Below are positions 48,601-59,538 of a stretch of DNA of 64,000 bases, one piece after another (position 1 is the first letter of the stretch; every line of letters begins with the position of its first letter). A program made the translations under genes and the position numbers. Under the pieces are notes generated by a model. The model saw only the letters and a program-made list of their open reading frames with translations, did not search any database and was not told the DNA's origin. This DNA is from Tomocerus qinae (lineage: Eukaryota > Arthropoda > Collembola > Entomobryomorpha > Tomoceridae). The DNA lies in assembly GCA_020055645.1 (NCBI GenBank), contig CM034546.1, positions 91,202,001 through 91,266,000 on the forward strand, read 5' to 3'.

Positions 48601-51600
48601 AATTACAAATTCATTGAATTACACTCAGAAAACAAATACCCCTCCAAGATCTCTGCCTATTCAAGTAAGTGGAAAAAGTTTGATTCAGATTAGCGTCGAG
48701 AGTGATGATGAATTTTTTATCTCCGAACAAAATGAATCATCTGTTCCATACTCTGAAGCCAAAGAGGCAAATAAGAGGGAGGGCCTTGCAGAAGATGATC
48801 CTTGCATGTATGACCATGATGAACAGGAAATTCTAAGAGACATGGGAAGAGAGAGTGGAAGTGGAACGACACGTATAACATTCCTCTCCGATAGAATTGA
48901 ACCTGCATCGGAAATGTTAGCATCCGAAACGCTAAATGAGCCAGTAATCAGTGCGTTGCCCGATGACAATGCTCAAGGTTTAAATGTAATTGCTCATGAA
49001 ATCGAAATAAATGAAACTGGGACAATCAAAAAGTCTTGGAGTCAAAAGATGACCCCTGATCAAGACTTACAAATTAGAGATAGGGCTGCAAGTCAAAATT
49101 CCGTTTTCGATATTAAAGAAAATAGAAGCACCGAAAAAAATCAAACAGCTATGCCCGTGAATACCGAGGTCCCGCCTAGAGACTCGTTAGTTTTGTTGGA
49201 AAAAACGGATAAATATCGACTTCATTCTTCACCGTTAAGAGCCTCTACTAACAACGCCGTATATCGTTTGGGTCCCCAAAAACGAGTTGAAAAAGTCAAG
49301 TATAGCATCCTACATGAGCAAACACCAAAATCGGACCCACAACCATCTAGCGCAGACGAAGAAGAAAATGCTGAAAACATGCCTATGTTGCCAGTCATCA
49401 CGGGCAGCTACTCAGTCAGCAGACATCTGCAATTTCCAGAGAGTGTCAGAGAGCAACAAAATGCATCCTCATTCTCATCTTCTGGAGATAATAGTAACCA
49501 AAATGAGGATATTAACATTCGTCAAAAAAGAGCCGGGAATACGAAAGCTCCATCACAAGGATTAAATGAAAACATTGGCGAGACCACTAACGAATTAAAG
49601 CCACAGGTACGCTTTATCATAACTGGATTGACTAAATTATTTGTATAATACAAAATAATTTCATTGTTACATCTTAACTTTTCATTTGATAAATTTATTT
49701 CCTTTATTTTTTAAACAACAAAGCCAGTTTAGACTTTTTGTTTAAGTACTTAATTTTTCATCCCTTAGTTTCATATTCATTGTTTGCATTACTAGATACC
49801 GGACTATATCGTATATATTATTATTTATTCTCTAACGATTGTTTAGCTGATTTGATTGCTCTGTTTGTTTAATGCAGTTAACGAATTAGTGGTATTTCTT
49901 GGCTATGTTACAGCCTCCAATGAAAATGGAAACGACGGTAGATGACTTCATTGGTAAGAAGTCATTCGGAAAAGCAGCCGCATTAGTGCTGAAAGAATCC
50001 ATCAGCAGCCGTCAATTACCGAAAGAATGTCATTTGATCATTTTAACGTGCCATATATTGTGTGCCAATCGAGTCGCACGGGATGTAAAGAACACAACTG
50101 TAAAAATTTGGGAACATATTTTTCTCAACCACCCAATTTCTTCGGAGAGAAAATTTTATATCGCTACGCTGTTGGGCATTAAAGAATCGCAAGAAAATGT
50201 GCGTCCCTCGTTCTAAACACAATTTTAATCTTTACTCTACATAAACGTAAAGTGGGACATGCGCATGGAATTCTGTCACTATTCTTGTCCGTAATATTTT
50301 GTAATTAATGAGCAAGGACTAGTCACTCAGTACTGAGTCCAATCAACGGTCTATGAAATTTGGGCCAATGCGCAGTCGCTAGAAATTAACTGATTTCGAC
50401 ATTTTCTAGCACACTTTATGTGCTAGGATTCAACTAGTACATTAATAAAATCTTATAATACAAAATTATATGTGAAATAGGTTGCCGAAGTTTTGGACCT
50501 CCCCGTTGGCTATGCTGATATATTTCGTCTGCTGCTGAAAGCTGTCCGAGAAGAAGTTGAAATTAATTCTAGGGAGAAGCCAATGTTAAAGTTTTTGACG
50601 CTTTTAACGGAAGCTTTTGAGGAAGAATATGAGCGATCGTACAAAACACAGAACGTCAAGAGACTTCGGCCGCTTATACTGGAACTATTGTGTAGCAACC
50701 AGATGAGCAATTATGCTCCTCACCTGCATTATGTTATAGATGATCTGTTTTCGTTGTACCCATCCATGGATACAACGAAAACGATCCCACGTTTGACATC
50801 GTGGGAACCTTTTTATTTAGTATTAGTAAGTTTATTTTTATTTTTACCTATAAGTGTACGTAGTCGTGGTTCAAAATTTTGATTAAGAGGTAGGTATGGT
50901 TTCTAATGACGATTGGGCTTGACTATCATATTTGCTCTTAACTTTTTTTGGGAAACTTGGATCTAGTCCGAGAATATTGGTCGTAGAAAGACGAAGTTGG
51001 TCTCTAAAAACGCAGAAAATGTCAATTTATGGCAGCTTGCACTTAGATTTCTACCTTTTACCTTCGTTTGCGAGTTATTGCAATTTTAATTAATATCTCG
51101 TAACCAGAGGTAAAAATTAGGAATCTAAGTGCAAGCTGCTATAAATTGACATTTTCTGCGTTTTTAGAGACCAACTTCGTCTTTCTACGACCAATATTCT
51201 CGGACTAGATCCAAGTTTCCCAAAAAAAATCGTCACTTTTATGCCCTATTCATTTTGCTGTATTGTCATAGAGTAAATTTCTATGGCTCTGTGTATTTTA
51301 AATCGTAGCCATAGATACTTCCCCATTACCTGCCCCTCATTGAATTTCCCCGTATTTTGAACCACCCCTGAACCTTAATTAAAATTAATTTGTATTTTTG
51401 TGTCTAGAGGTGGATTTCCAGACTGGGTGATCATTTTTACACTTACAGAAATGTAAATTCGATTACAATGACTGCTAAGATGTGCAGTTACCTCAAACGT
51501 AAGTTGCCATTCTTTTCTAATAATTCCCATTATTAGAAACCAAAACAAACTAATTTTCTCGTTTTATATTAATCGCTATTGCCGATGTTAGATTAGATAA

Positions 51601-53846
51601 ATAAACACTTCTCATCTCACTACAATATATTCCCTGATTGTTTGTCATAATATAACATATCCCTGACTTAAAAGTTATTAGCCCCAATATTATGCAACCT
51701 CTTCTTCATTTTTGTTTACCTTTACCTACTATCTACTAAGAACCTTCCCTATTCTCTCTATTTTTTATGATTAGAGGTGAAATAATAATGGGAAGTTAAA
51801 ATCTTGGAAACGCTTCGACTTTTGCAATAAATGTTGCCAAAAAGTTGACAACCTCAATTCTAAAACCACAGAGCTCTGTGGAGGTCTTACTGTCATTTAA
51901 AAATCTATCCCAAATCCATTCAGTCGTTTAAGTAATATATTCTTTAAGCAGACTTTTTTTAAATGCAGGTTTAAAAAAATTTTGTTCATAACGAACTTTC
52001 TATTTCTACAACTCTTTCTTCACCTTGTCGGTAGTTGTATTTATTTATTTGTATAAAAATTACATTGAATATATGATAGTATAATCCGTCATTATGCCAT
52101 TATAGTATAATGGCATAATGACGACAGGGAACCCCTGCCTTCGGCCTTCATGGGGTTGTATACCAAGTCTTCGTAAACTTATATATGCCATAACAGTAAA
52201 ATCCGTTATAAAAGTTGGTTTTTGTACTTACGAACGCTTACGCAACACTGCCGAAACCGACAATTAGCATTGTGTGATATCAGTAACTTACCTTCACTCA
52301 CAGTTTATAATTGTTTTCTTACAGAAGAAAAATATGTCCAATGGACCAACATCATTGAAAAAATGAGTCCACTCTTTGGAGAAAAAGTTTGTTTTGAGCT
52401 ATTAAAGGACATAGTTTACTCTTGTCCGAGATACCCATCAGTAGAGCCCTCCCAAGATGACAACGAAAAGGACAAACAGACTTTAACGAAGTTTTTGGTA
52501 ATTATTGTGCTTTATACGACTTCTGTAATTTTAGAATTCTTAATTGGAAATCATTTCTTAAATTTTGATTATTTGTACTTTATTTAGGAGGACTTTTCGA
52601 AGATAATAAAAGTCGCAGTGGAATACGAAAAGGATTTTTCCTGTGTACATCCAACCCCAACCGAAAATTGCAACAGATTTGGTGAGAAAGAACTTCATGT
52701 CATAGTAAGGAATGAGAAATTAGAAGCCCTTGAGAAATACCTGAAAAGAGTTCGAAAGGATAAAACAGTTGATGTGAATGCCAAAGATCACCATGCAAAT
52801 ACGGCCTTTCACGATGTAGCTGATAAGGCCTCGTTTGGGATGATACTGAAATTTCAAACCCACAACTACGAAGTCTATGACGGTAAGAAAGTTGTTGTAA
52901 ATTGATAACGTTCGTAATGAATGTTGTGCATAGCTATTAAAGTTAATTAATGTTTTCGATAATGTACCCCAACGCATACCTCTATGTACTAAATTTAGCA
53001 CATGAAGGTATGCGTTGGGGTACATTATTGAAAACATTAATTAAAATTAAAGTTTAATAAACCTATGCAGTACTTAGTTTATATATCTGTGGTCTAATTG
53101 ATGACAATTAAAGTATACCTAAATATGTATTTTATGTATGTTAAAAGTATGCTTTTTTGGTTTTCAGATTCGAACATTCCAAACAATTTTGCAGTTAATC
53201 TGCTGGCAAAAAACGTTCACGGGGACACCCCACTGCATCTGTTGGCTGCAAAGAATCATTATACTTGTACAACAATGTTAAAATACCTGGCAAATAAAAG
53301 AGGAATCTACACTATTTGTGTCTTGACGCGAAATAATAAGGGAGAGAAGCCTGGCGATTTATGCCAGGATCCTGATATCAAGAAAATACTGGAGCCAGGC
53401 ATAGAATTCGACACAGTGTTAGATAACTTAACTCCAACATCTCGAGCAGAGGTTTACTCGAATCGTAAGTTTTTAGAATTAGTCAAATTGTGGTATTTAT
53501 TTTCTAAAAAAAACTAGTTATCGTATTAATCTGCGTAGTTTTGTTATGTTCTTATTTTTATATATATTGTTCATTTTATTTATTGTACGTTGCGTAAGGA
53601 ACTTATATAATAACTAATCAATACATTGTTAGGATTACGATATATTAAAAGATGTAAGGCATATGTATGTTTTTAAGCTAAATGGAAAGCACAACAAAAT
53701 GTGAGTCAAAAAATTGATTTGATTTCTGACTTTAACCATAATAAACTGACTTTAACCTAATATAATCTTGTGATGAACTGATCATTAATTAAAACCTATT
53801 GCTTATTGCAGTAAGACTCGAAATGCAAATATTAGCGCGTATGTAA
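45660..53846 (+). CDS. SUMO-interacting-motif, helical and ankyrin-repeat protein (possibly SLF/SMC5-6 loader-like)
   Basis: A leader exon ending at 45711 (AAAG/GTAAGT) is likely; coding starts at ATG 47939. Exons 47939-49606, 49914-50198, 50481-50825, 51408-51498, 52325-52497, 52588-52882, 53168-53464, 53812-53846 give 1062 residues in frame. The first 556 residues are acidic and disordered with three SUMO-interacting motifs: DDCVIIEE, KIVVIDLLSDDD and VIDLTIDVV. A helical region of about 300 residues follows (FGKAAALVLKES, FRLLLKAVREEVE). Two to three ankyrin-type units come next (VNAKDHHANTAFHDVADKA; NVHGDTPLHLLAAKN). SIMs plus a helical domain recall SLF2, and ankyrin repeats recall its partner SLF1; together those recruit SMC5/6 to DNA damage. 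That match is by architecture only, so the identity is uncertain while the gene itself is well supported. Confidence 0.72.
45963..46002. repeat. Interstitial (CCTAA)8 telomere-type repeat
   Basis: Eight perfect CCTAA units, the complement of the arthropod telomere repeat TTAGG, lying inside the 696-bp element. Confidence 0.9.
46020..46341. repeat. Two 180-bp GC-rich direct repeats
   Basis: The unit beginning TATATATCACTCGCGCCCCG at 46021 restarts at 46201, so the period is 180 bp. Each copy has a GC-rich block with the hairpin GGTCGGCTTCGCCGACC; the second copy is cut short near 46335. Composition is very different from the surroundings. Confidence 0.85.
46537..46672. mobile_element. hAT-type MITE, 136 bp, TTCGG-rich
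   Basis: The ends are TAGGGGTGGACCGAA and the complement of TAGGCGTGGGCCGAA. Flanks CTTCAAAT (46529-46536) and CTTGAAAT (46673-46680) form an 8-bp duplication with one change. The interior is rich in GGTTCGG units. Confidence 0.7.
46801..47357. mobile_element. hAT-type non-autonomous element, 557 bp
   Basis: The ends are CAGTGTACAAAAT and its inverted copy, followed by TACCATTTACCAC-type subrepeats. Flanks GTCAAAAA (46793-46800) and GTCAAAAG (47358-47365) form an 8-bp duplication with one change. No transposase frame. Confidence 0.75.
50907..51235. repeat. Near-perfect foldback repeat in an intron of the SIM/ankyrin gene
   Basis: Arms of about 105 bp (left from about 50943, right to about 51229) are almost identical in inverted orientation, for example GATCTAGTCCGAGAATATTG and its complement, around a spacer of about 70 bp. 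Outer TGACGATT/AATCGTCA bases extend the arms after a one-sided insertion on the left. A recent foldback or MITE insertion is the likely origin. Confidence 0.8.
52088..52122. repeat. 35-bp perfect palindrome
   Basis: GTCATTATGCCATTATA followed by one G and the exact complement of the arm. Intronic; function unknown. Confidence 0.8.
52943..53044. ncRNA. Candidate 102-nt RNA hairpin in an intron
   Basis: Arms of about 45 nt (left TTAATTAATGTTTTCGATAA..., right its inverted copy) pair with only two or three mismatches around a loop of about 12 nt. Size, stem length and small bulges resemble a microRNA precursor, but a tiny MITE would look the same. No homology to a known microRNA is claimed. 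Confidence 0.35.
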
Positions 53847-53945
53847 TAATTAATTTATAATTACGGATCATTAATTTACTATCTTGAATTGGTCCGTCTC
53901 GGTTTAAAAATTAAAAATAGCAAATTGTACTATAGTTATTTACTT

Positions 53946-54336
53946 CAGTTTCGTTTGTCCAGTGAGTGGCACTTGATAGCTAGTACTACGTCGAAAACGA
54001 AAGTAAGAAATTATGCACATCGTTACATCTACTTTATTAGTATATTGTTGGCAATAAGTGTTGTGTTCTGTGAGTGCGAATAATTTTATTGTGTACTGTT
54101 TACTTTATACTTTACCCTACCATTATAATGTCAATAAAAGTGTTTTCACTCACTTTATTATGTACCAAAGAAGGCCTTCTTACAGTCAGTGAATTTACAG
54201 AAGAATTTATATGCAACAAAAATTCAGAAAATTGTTCCAATAATATAATTTGTAATAAGTTTAATCGGCCTTGCTGCTTTTGTAATCAGGAGTTAATATG
54301 TACAAAATAATTATTATAATAATAAATATAAATAAA
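53946..54336 (+). CDS. Candidate small cysteine-rich secreted peptide
   Basis: The 3' exon (54185-54310) encodes about 41 residues with seven cysteines in the pattern C-x6-C-x5-C-x6-CC-x-C-x5-C. A perfect donor (TTCT/GTGAGT at about 54068) and acceptor (TTACAG) join it in frame to a hydrophobic run YFISILLAISVVF that looks like a signal peptide. That upstream frame has no ATG before it, so a further 5' exon would be needed. Alternatively, translation begins at ATG 54127 without the intron, giving a 61-residue peptide with a poor signal. Two AATAAA signals (54321-54326 and 54331-54336) lie just after the stop. The spacing is knottin-like but no family is recognised. Confidence 0.4.
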
Positions 54337-54545
54337 GGTATTTAATAGAATGTGTAAATATTTAATAGTTGAGTGGAAATTGAAATGAGTAATCTGAGTC
54401 TTCTATGTATTGTTGGTAGAATATTTTGTTTTAGCTTTGTTATACACATTTCCTGCAAAATGTCAATAAATATAATATACGTGTTATGAATTTCATAGAA
54501 ATTTTTTCCTTGTATTTAAGGAATTATTTTTCCTAGGAAGTAAAA

Positions 54546-57500
54546 TCATTTTTCAAGGTTTAGTGAAGTCTGAAAGAACTGGTCCATATGAGGTCTAAAT
54601 GTGCTCATCCACTGAATATTTTTTTCGATATTGGTCTTTGAAGCCGTCAAAACTTTCTCAATGGGCTTCAGTTTCTCTGAATGCGTATCATTGAAATCAT
54701 TTAGCTGCATAAAGAAAAAGTTATCATATCAATTAACAAAATTAAATTAGCCGGTTAGACTTTTGTAAATAAATATTCATGCTAGATGCTTTATTTTGAT
54801 CGCTGGACGCATAAATAGCTTACTCTTTGGAGATCCTCAACGCTACTCCAAGACCGGGACACTGTGCTTACAAATGTCGCAAACAGATTTAAATCCTCAA
54901 AATGGCTGTGTATATCTGAGAAATTACTGTGCAGGTAATCAAAAGTGATTTTCCTTGCACGAGTATTTTCGGCGAGCTTTCGGAGGACAATGCCCGCATT
55001 CGACTTTGATAGTGTCGTAAGTTTATTCAGCAGGCTGTTAAATATAAGAATCATGTGTAATGTGGTATAAGACATAATCTTAAATGAATTTAAATAAAAC
55101 TCTATAATATTCTTGAACAAACCTCCTAATCAGTATTTCATCCTTTGTACAGGCTAGGGACACTAGCAAGACAGTATTTTCCTTGCTAGCTTCTTGAGAT
55201 CTTTCCCAAATAAAGTCGAAAGTTTCTTTATTGCCGTTGGCCACTGCACCGCAATAGCATATAGCCCGGAAGTCCACTTGGATGCTAGTACAATTCAAAA
55301 TTTTATGTGTTAACAAATCATAATATTTTGGTTGATTTAAATACAATTTTCTGTTGATGAGGTACTTGTTTTCTTTCTGATTCATCCATTCGTTCACCAA
55401 GTTAGAGGTAGATTCCAGTGTCTCTTGATGCTCAAATGCTACTAACCAGTGTAATAAGTTAACCTTTAGTATGACATTTTTTCCCCTGAGACGACCCTCC
55501 GAATCTATATTTTTAAGTCCACCAGCAAGTCTTGGCATGAAATAATTCTGCAGATGAAACATGTTCACATTATCAGTATTGCGTAATTATTAGTATATAC
55601 GTTTCAAGGCAACCTTGATTATCGTGCATGCTATAACAAATCCAATATGTTCTATCAATAACATGCTTGCATATTCAGGAAGTACTAGTACAGGTGAAGT
55701 AGTCATTTTGTATTATAGAGTAGGTAAAGCTAAATTACCTTAAATAGAGTAAAAGATGCATCATTTGAACTGAGAATTGTATAAGGTGTTCTTAGCTGAG
55801 CCATGACAGTTGTCCAAACAATTCTCTCATATTCGTCAGCTAGATATTCTGTGTATTGTAAAGCCTGTCCAATGGTAACGCTGTCATGATCTGCAAAGAT
55901 TTGCTATCCATTATTCATTCGACTAAAATGGTTATGGTTCCTAAACATAAAAATCTTCTTACTTGTATAAGAAAAGGTAAAATAATCGTCAATTAATTGC
56001 GCTCTATTCATTGGACTGATGACACTATAATTTTGATTCAATTGTCTGGCAATATTTGATGAAATGGCATCGTCATATCGAACTCGTCCAAACACTGTAT
56101 TACAGATAGTTTGTGTTACATATTTTAAAGGAAGTAAGTATTGATGACAATGACATTAATCCATGACAAAGACCTTTTCGGGAATACCATACCTGAACCT
56201 GCCTTCAATACCATCCAATCTGACTCTTTTGTAGCAGTCCACAATAAAGTGGAGTAACTTGGGGAAAGCCAAACTGTGGATCTTTTGTAGGAAAAGTCAG
56301 GATCGTAACTTGTTACAGGATGCACATTCACCCACCATGACTGAGCTGTGGCATTTGAATTGATTCCATTTTCATCCTCCACCAGTGAACGTTGAGAATT
56401 AGCAATGAATCGTGACTGTAGCAAATCAATTACCCAAAACCTCAATCTGTTGTATTTTATACATTATCCTTGATTGGTTACTCAAGTTTTACCGTATGTC
56501 TTAGCAATAAAAAGTTTGATTTTCACCTGTGAGATGTAATAACTAGTTCCAGGTCCCTTACTGACAGAGATAACTGGAAATCCTGCTTTTAGAGTCCATG
56601 CATCCATAATGTCAGTTAAGTTCATTCCTGGATGTGTTCCTTGCAATTTTGCTTCTTCTTCCAAACAGCGAAATAGATCTTCTTGTTCTGTATTACCAAA
56701 CGCACTGAAATTGACCAATAAATTATAAAAAATACAGATTTGTAATCTCGGTAGATACTAAAGAAAGGTATATAATTACTTTTCTCGTAGGTATCTTTGC
56801 AGGCCCTTGTGCAAAGTATCGGGTGTTAAGAAATGTTCCATCATGTAAATTAGCGATGCTCCCTGCACAAACATAGATATGTAGATAATTAGATTTTCTC
56901 AAGTATTACTCAATATTTGTTACTATTGATAAAATTAATTCTTTGTGTTTACCTTTTGATAGGTGATTATATCAAAGTGCCCGAAAGACTCCGTTTTATT
57001 GACCAATGGATGAGTTTGTGGCTTTTGGTCAGATAAAAGGGCTCTTTGAAATGCATCTGTGTGCCAAGAAATTAGTGACCCAAATTCAGGGTTGACAGAA
57101 TTCATGCCAATGTATTCTATGTACGTGGCAAACCCCTCATTTAACCAAATCTGTGATTTAAAACAAACGTTAGACTATGAAGGAAATCCATATAGATATT
57201 CTTAAATGCTTTTTGCCTCTTGCCTGATTCCAATTTTTACAAGTAACGAGATTGCCGAACCATTGGTGTCCTAAATGTAATAACAATAATGTAAATAGAG
57301 ACAATATTTTCCATTCCAATTTGGTGTATATTAAACAATATCAACTTTACCTAATTCATGGGCTATTACAGCAGTGACACCTTCTCGTTGAGCTTCAGTT
57401 GTCTCTTTGTCATAGTATAGCAATGCAGAGAATCTAAAAGATAATAATAAAGGATATAAATTTTATTAGCCCAATAAATTGGCTTTGCATAATAATAATA

Positions 57501-59121
57501 TAGAAATCGTTATGTACAAAAGTAATATTCACCTGTATGTATTTAAGCCCCAATTTTCTATGAAAAAATTCGAAACAGTTATTAAAATTGACTTATGCGA
57601 AATAATGTTTTATATAGAAATTTTTAGTTGAAACTTACCCATTGCCCCAGCGGCAAAATGGGGTATAGCTGCCGAGAACTATATCATGAATAAAATTAGT
57701 TACTTAATTAAGGCCTCATGTATGTACGTAAACTATACTACTGAAAATAGCTAGGACTTTGTAATTGTGACATTGAAATAGATACCATTTTTGGAAGAGG
57801 ATAATCCTGTGCCAAATATTTTTCATAGAATGTTAGTAAATTCGCTGCTGTTGTGGCCCCGTACGTCCCACCTCCACGTTTGATCTCTCTTGGAGGAGCA
57901 CAAACCTAAATAAATATTGTACAATTACAAATTGTAGACTAATAAATACAGGTAGAAAATGTAGATTTAATAATACTTACCTTTACATCTTTTCCCTTAT
58001 ATAGTTCAGGTGGGGCAGTTGCACAATCATATTCAGAAACTACAATCGCCATGAGATAAGTGGGCATTAGAGGAGTTGTGTCAAAATGATCCCAATACCA
58101 TCCGGGAGACCCTTCCCTATTAAGAAGTACAGATATATCATTGAATAACATTGATATTAAAATGCAATTCTGTGCAAATGTGTAAATAATTGGCGACAAA
58201 GTGGGTAGTACTTACATCGGTTCTGTTTTAACAATTTGCATATTGCTCAAAGAATTGTATTTCGCAAGTCTACCAATGCTAATTGTAAAGTAAGCTTTAT
58301 CTCCTGGTTGATCAAAACATGGAAACATTTTTCGTGCCCCTTCCGATTCAAATTGGGTCACTGCTAAATATCTGCAAATGCAACAACATTATTTTAGCTT
58401 TTCGTTCTGAACTCATTCAAACTTGTCACACGCTATACTCACTTCTTTTCACCGTTGTCCGTATAATGACTGTAATATAGACCATCAAGGTATTTATCTG
58501 GACTAAGAATGGTGCTGGTGTACTCCATACTAATCACATAATTTATTTTACTTTCCAAAGGCTTAGCTAGCGTTATCAGAAAAGTCTCATCAGACTCCAG
58601 GGCATTGTAATCAGCAATCGGAATTTCTTCACGAGTGTTATCATTTACCACCTGCAAAATTTAGACTCATTAAACTCCTTACATCTTACTGAACTGGTTG
58701 CAGAATTGTTCGTAGATTTACACAAAAGGCTTACCTTGATTGTCTCCTTCCGAATAGCCATTACTGAATCGTTTATGTAAGCATTAAGAGATATCACATT
58801 TGTGGTCTGAATGCACAAAACCAAAATTTTAATTTTCGAAGGGGCAGTGAAATGTTGATCTTTGTCTTCTCCATCATTCAAGTTGATTTTAGTCTCAATG
58901 AAATAATGTTGTGCTTCTAAGGTCGTATTTGTTGGAAATATTGTCTTCTGAGGTTTCAAATTTTGTTTTCTAGCGTCAAAGATCCTATCCCGGAATCCCA
59001 ATCCAGTATCTTCTTCAGGAAATAAAGGAGGAGAAGCAAAAACAGGACTGGAAGTAAAGTACTGGAGGGATATGAAATAAAGAATTTGTGGAATGATCGT
59101 AAAATACTTTAAATTAAACAT
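54546..59121 (-). CDS. Secreted M1 zinc aminopeptidase (aminopeptidase N-like), gene 1
   Basis: Eighteen exons from ATG 59121 to the stop at 54546 give 987 residues in frame: 59121-58735, 58651-58443, 58371-58216, 58116-57981, 57905-57786, 57678-57639, 57557-57533, 57433-57351, 57270-57224, 57150-56953, 56862-56780, 56704-56527, 56415-56193, 56094-55963, 55890-55739, 55547-55123, 55034-54824, 54704-54546. A signal peptide follows the chosen Met ([13 protein letters not shown]); an earlier in-frame ATG at 59205 is less suitable. The exopeptidase motif GAMEN, the zinc site [10 protein letters not shown] with downstream NEGFA, and TYQKGAS are complete. It should trim N-terminal residues from peptides outside the cell. 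The tail has no hydrophobic GPI-type end. Intron 9 uses a GC donor. The ERAP-like C domain lacks the usual YYRVNYD motif (here FGRVRYDD). Confidence 0.9.
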
Positions 59122-59479
59122 GATTTTCGAGAAATTGGATTTTCTCGAAACAGACATGTAATAATGTTGTACCAAACTAGAGTTGATACAAATAGTAGTA
59201 AACATTTCATTTAGAGCTTAAATACATACTCCATGAAACAATTGACAATTGATGTATTTTTAGAGCTGAAAGGGTAAGAAATCAAATAGAGAACCTTTCG
59301 TTTCTTTATTAAGGGCTTCTTTGATAAAATGTACTGTAATGTAACGGTAGCCTATAAATATTACCAGAGACAACAATGCAATGAGGTTAACAGTTTATCA
59401 TGGAACTGTACCTAGATAGAGTATCTTCCTTAATGTATGCAATCTATTCACACATTCGAATTAATACATTAAAGTCTGT

Positions 59480-59485
59480 TTTATT
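59480..59485 (-). terminator. Polyadenylation signal, aminopeptidase gene 2
   Basis: AATAAA on the minus strand about 55 bp beyond the stop codon at 59539. Confidence 0.5.
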
Positions 59486-59538
59486 TTCATCGATTACATA
59501 TTCTCATGTTACATTTCTCAAAAGATTTCATCTAAAAT

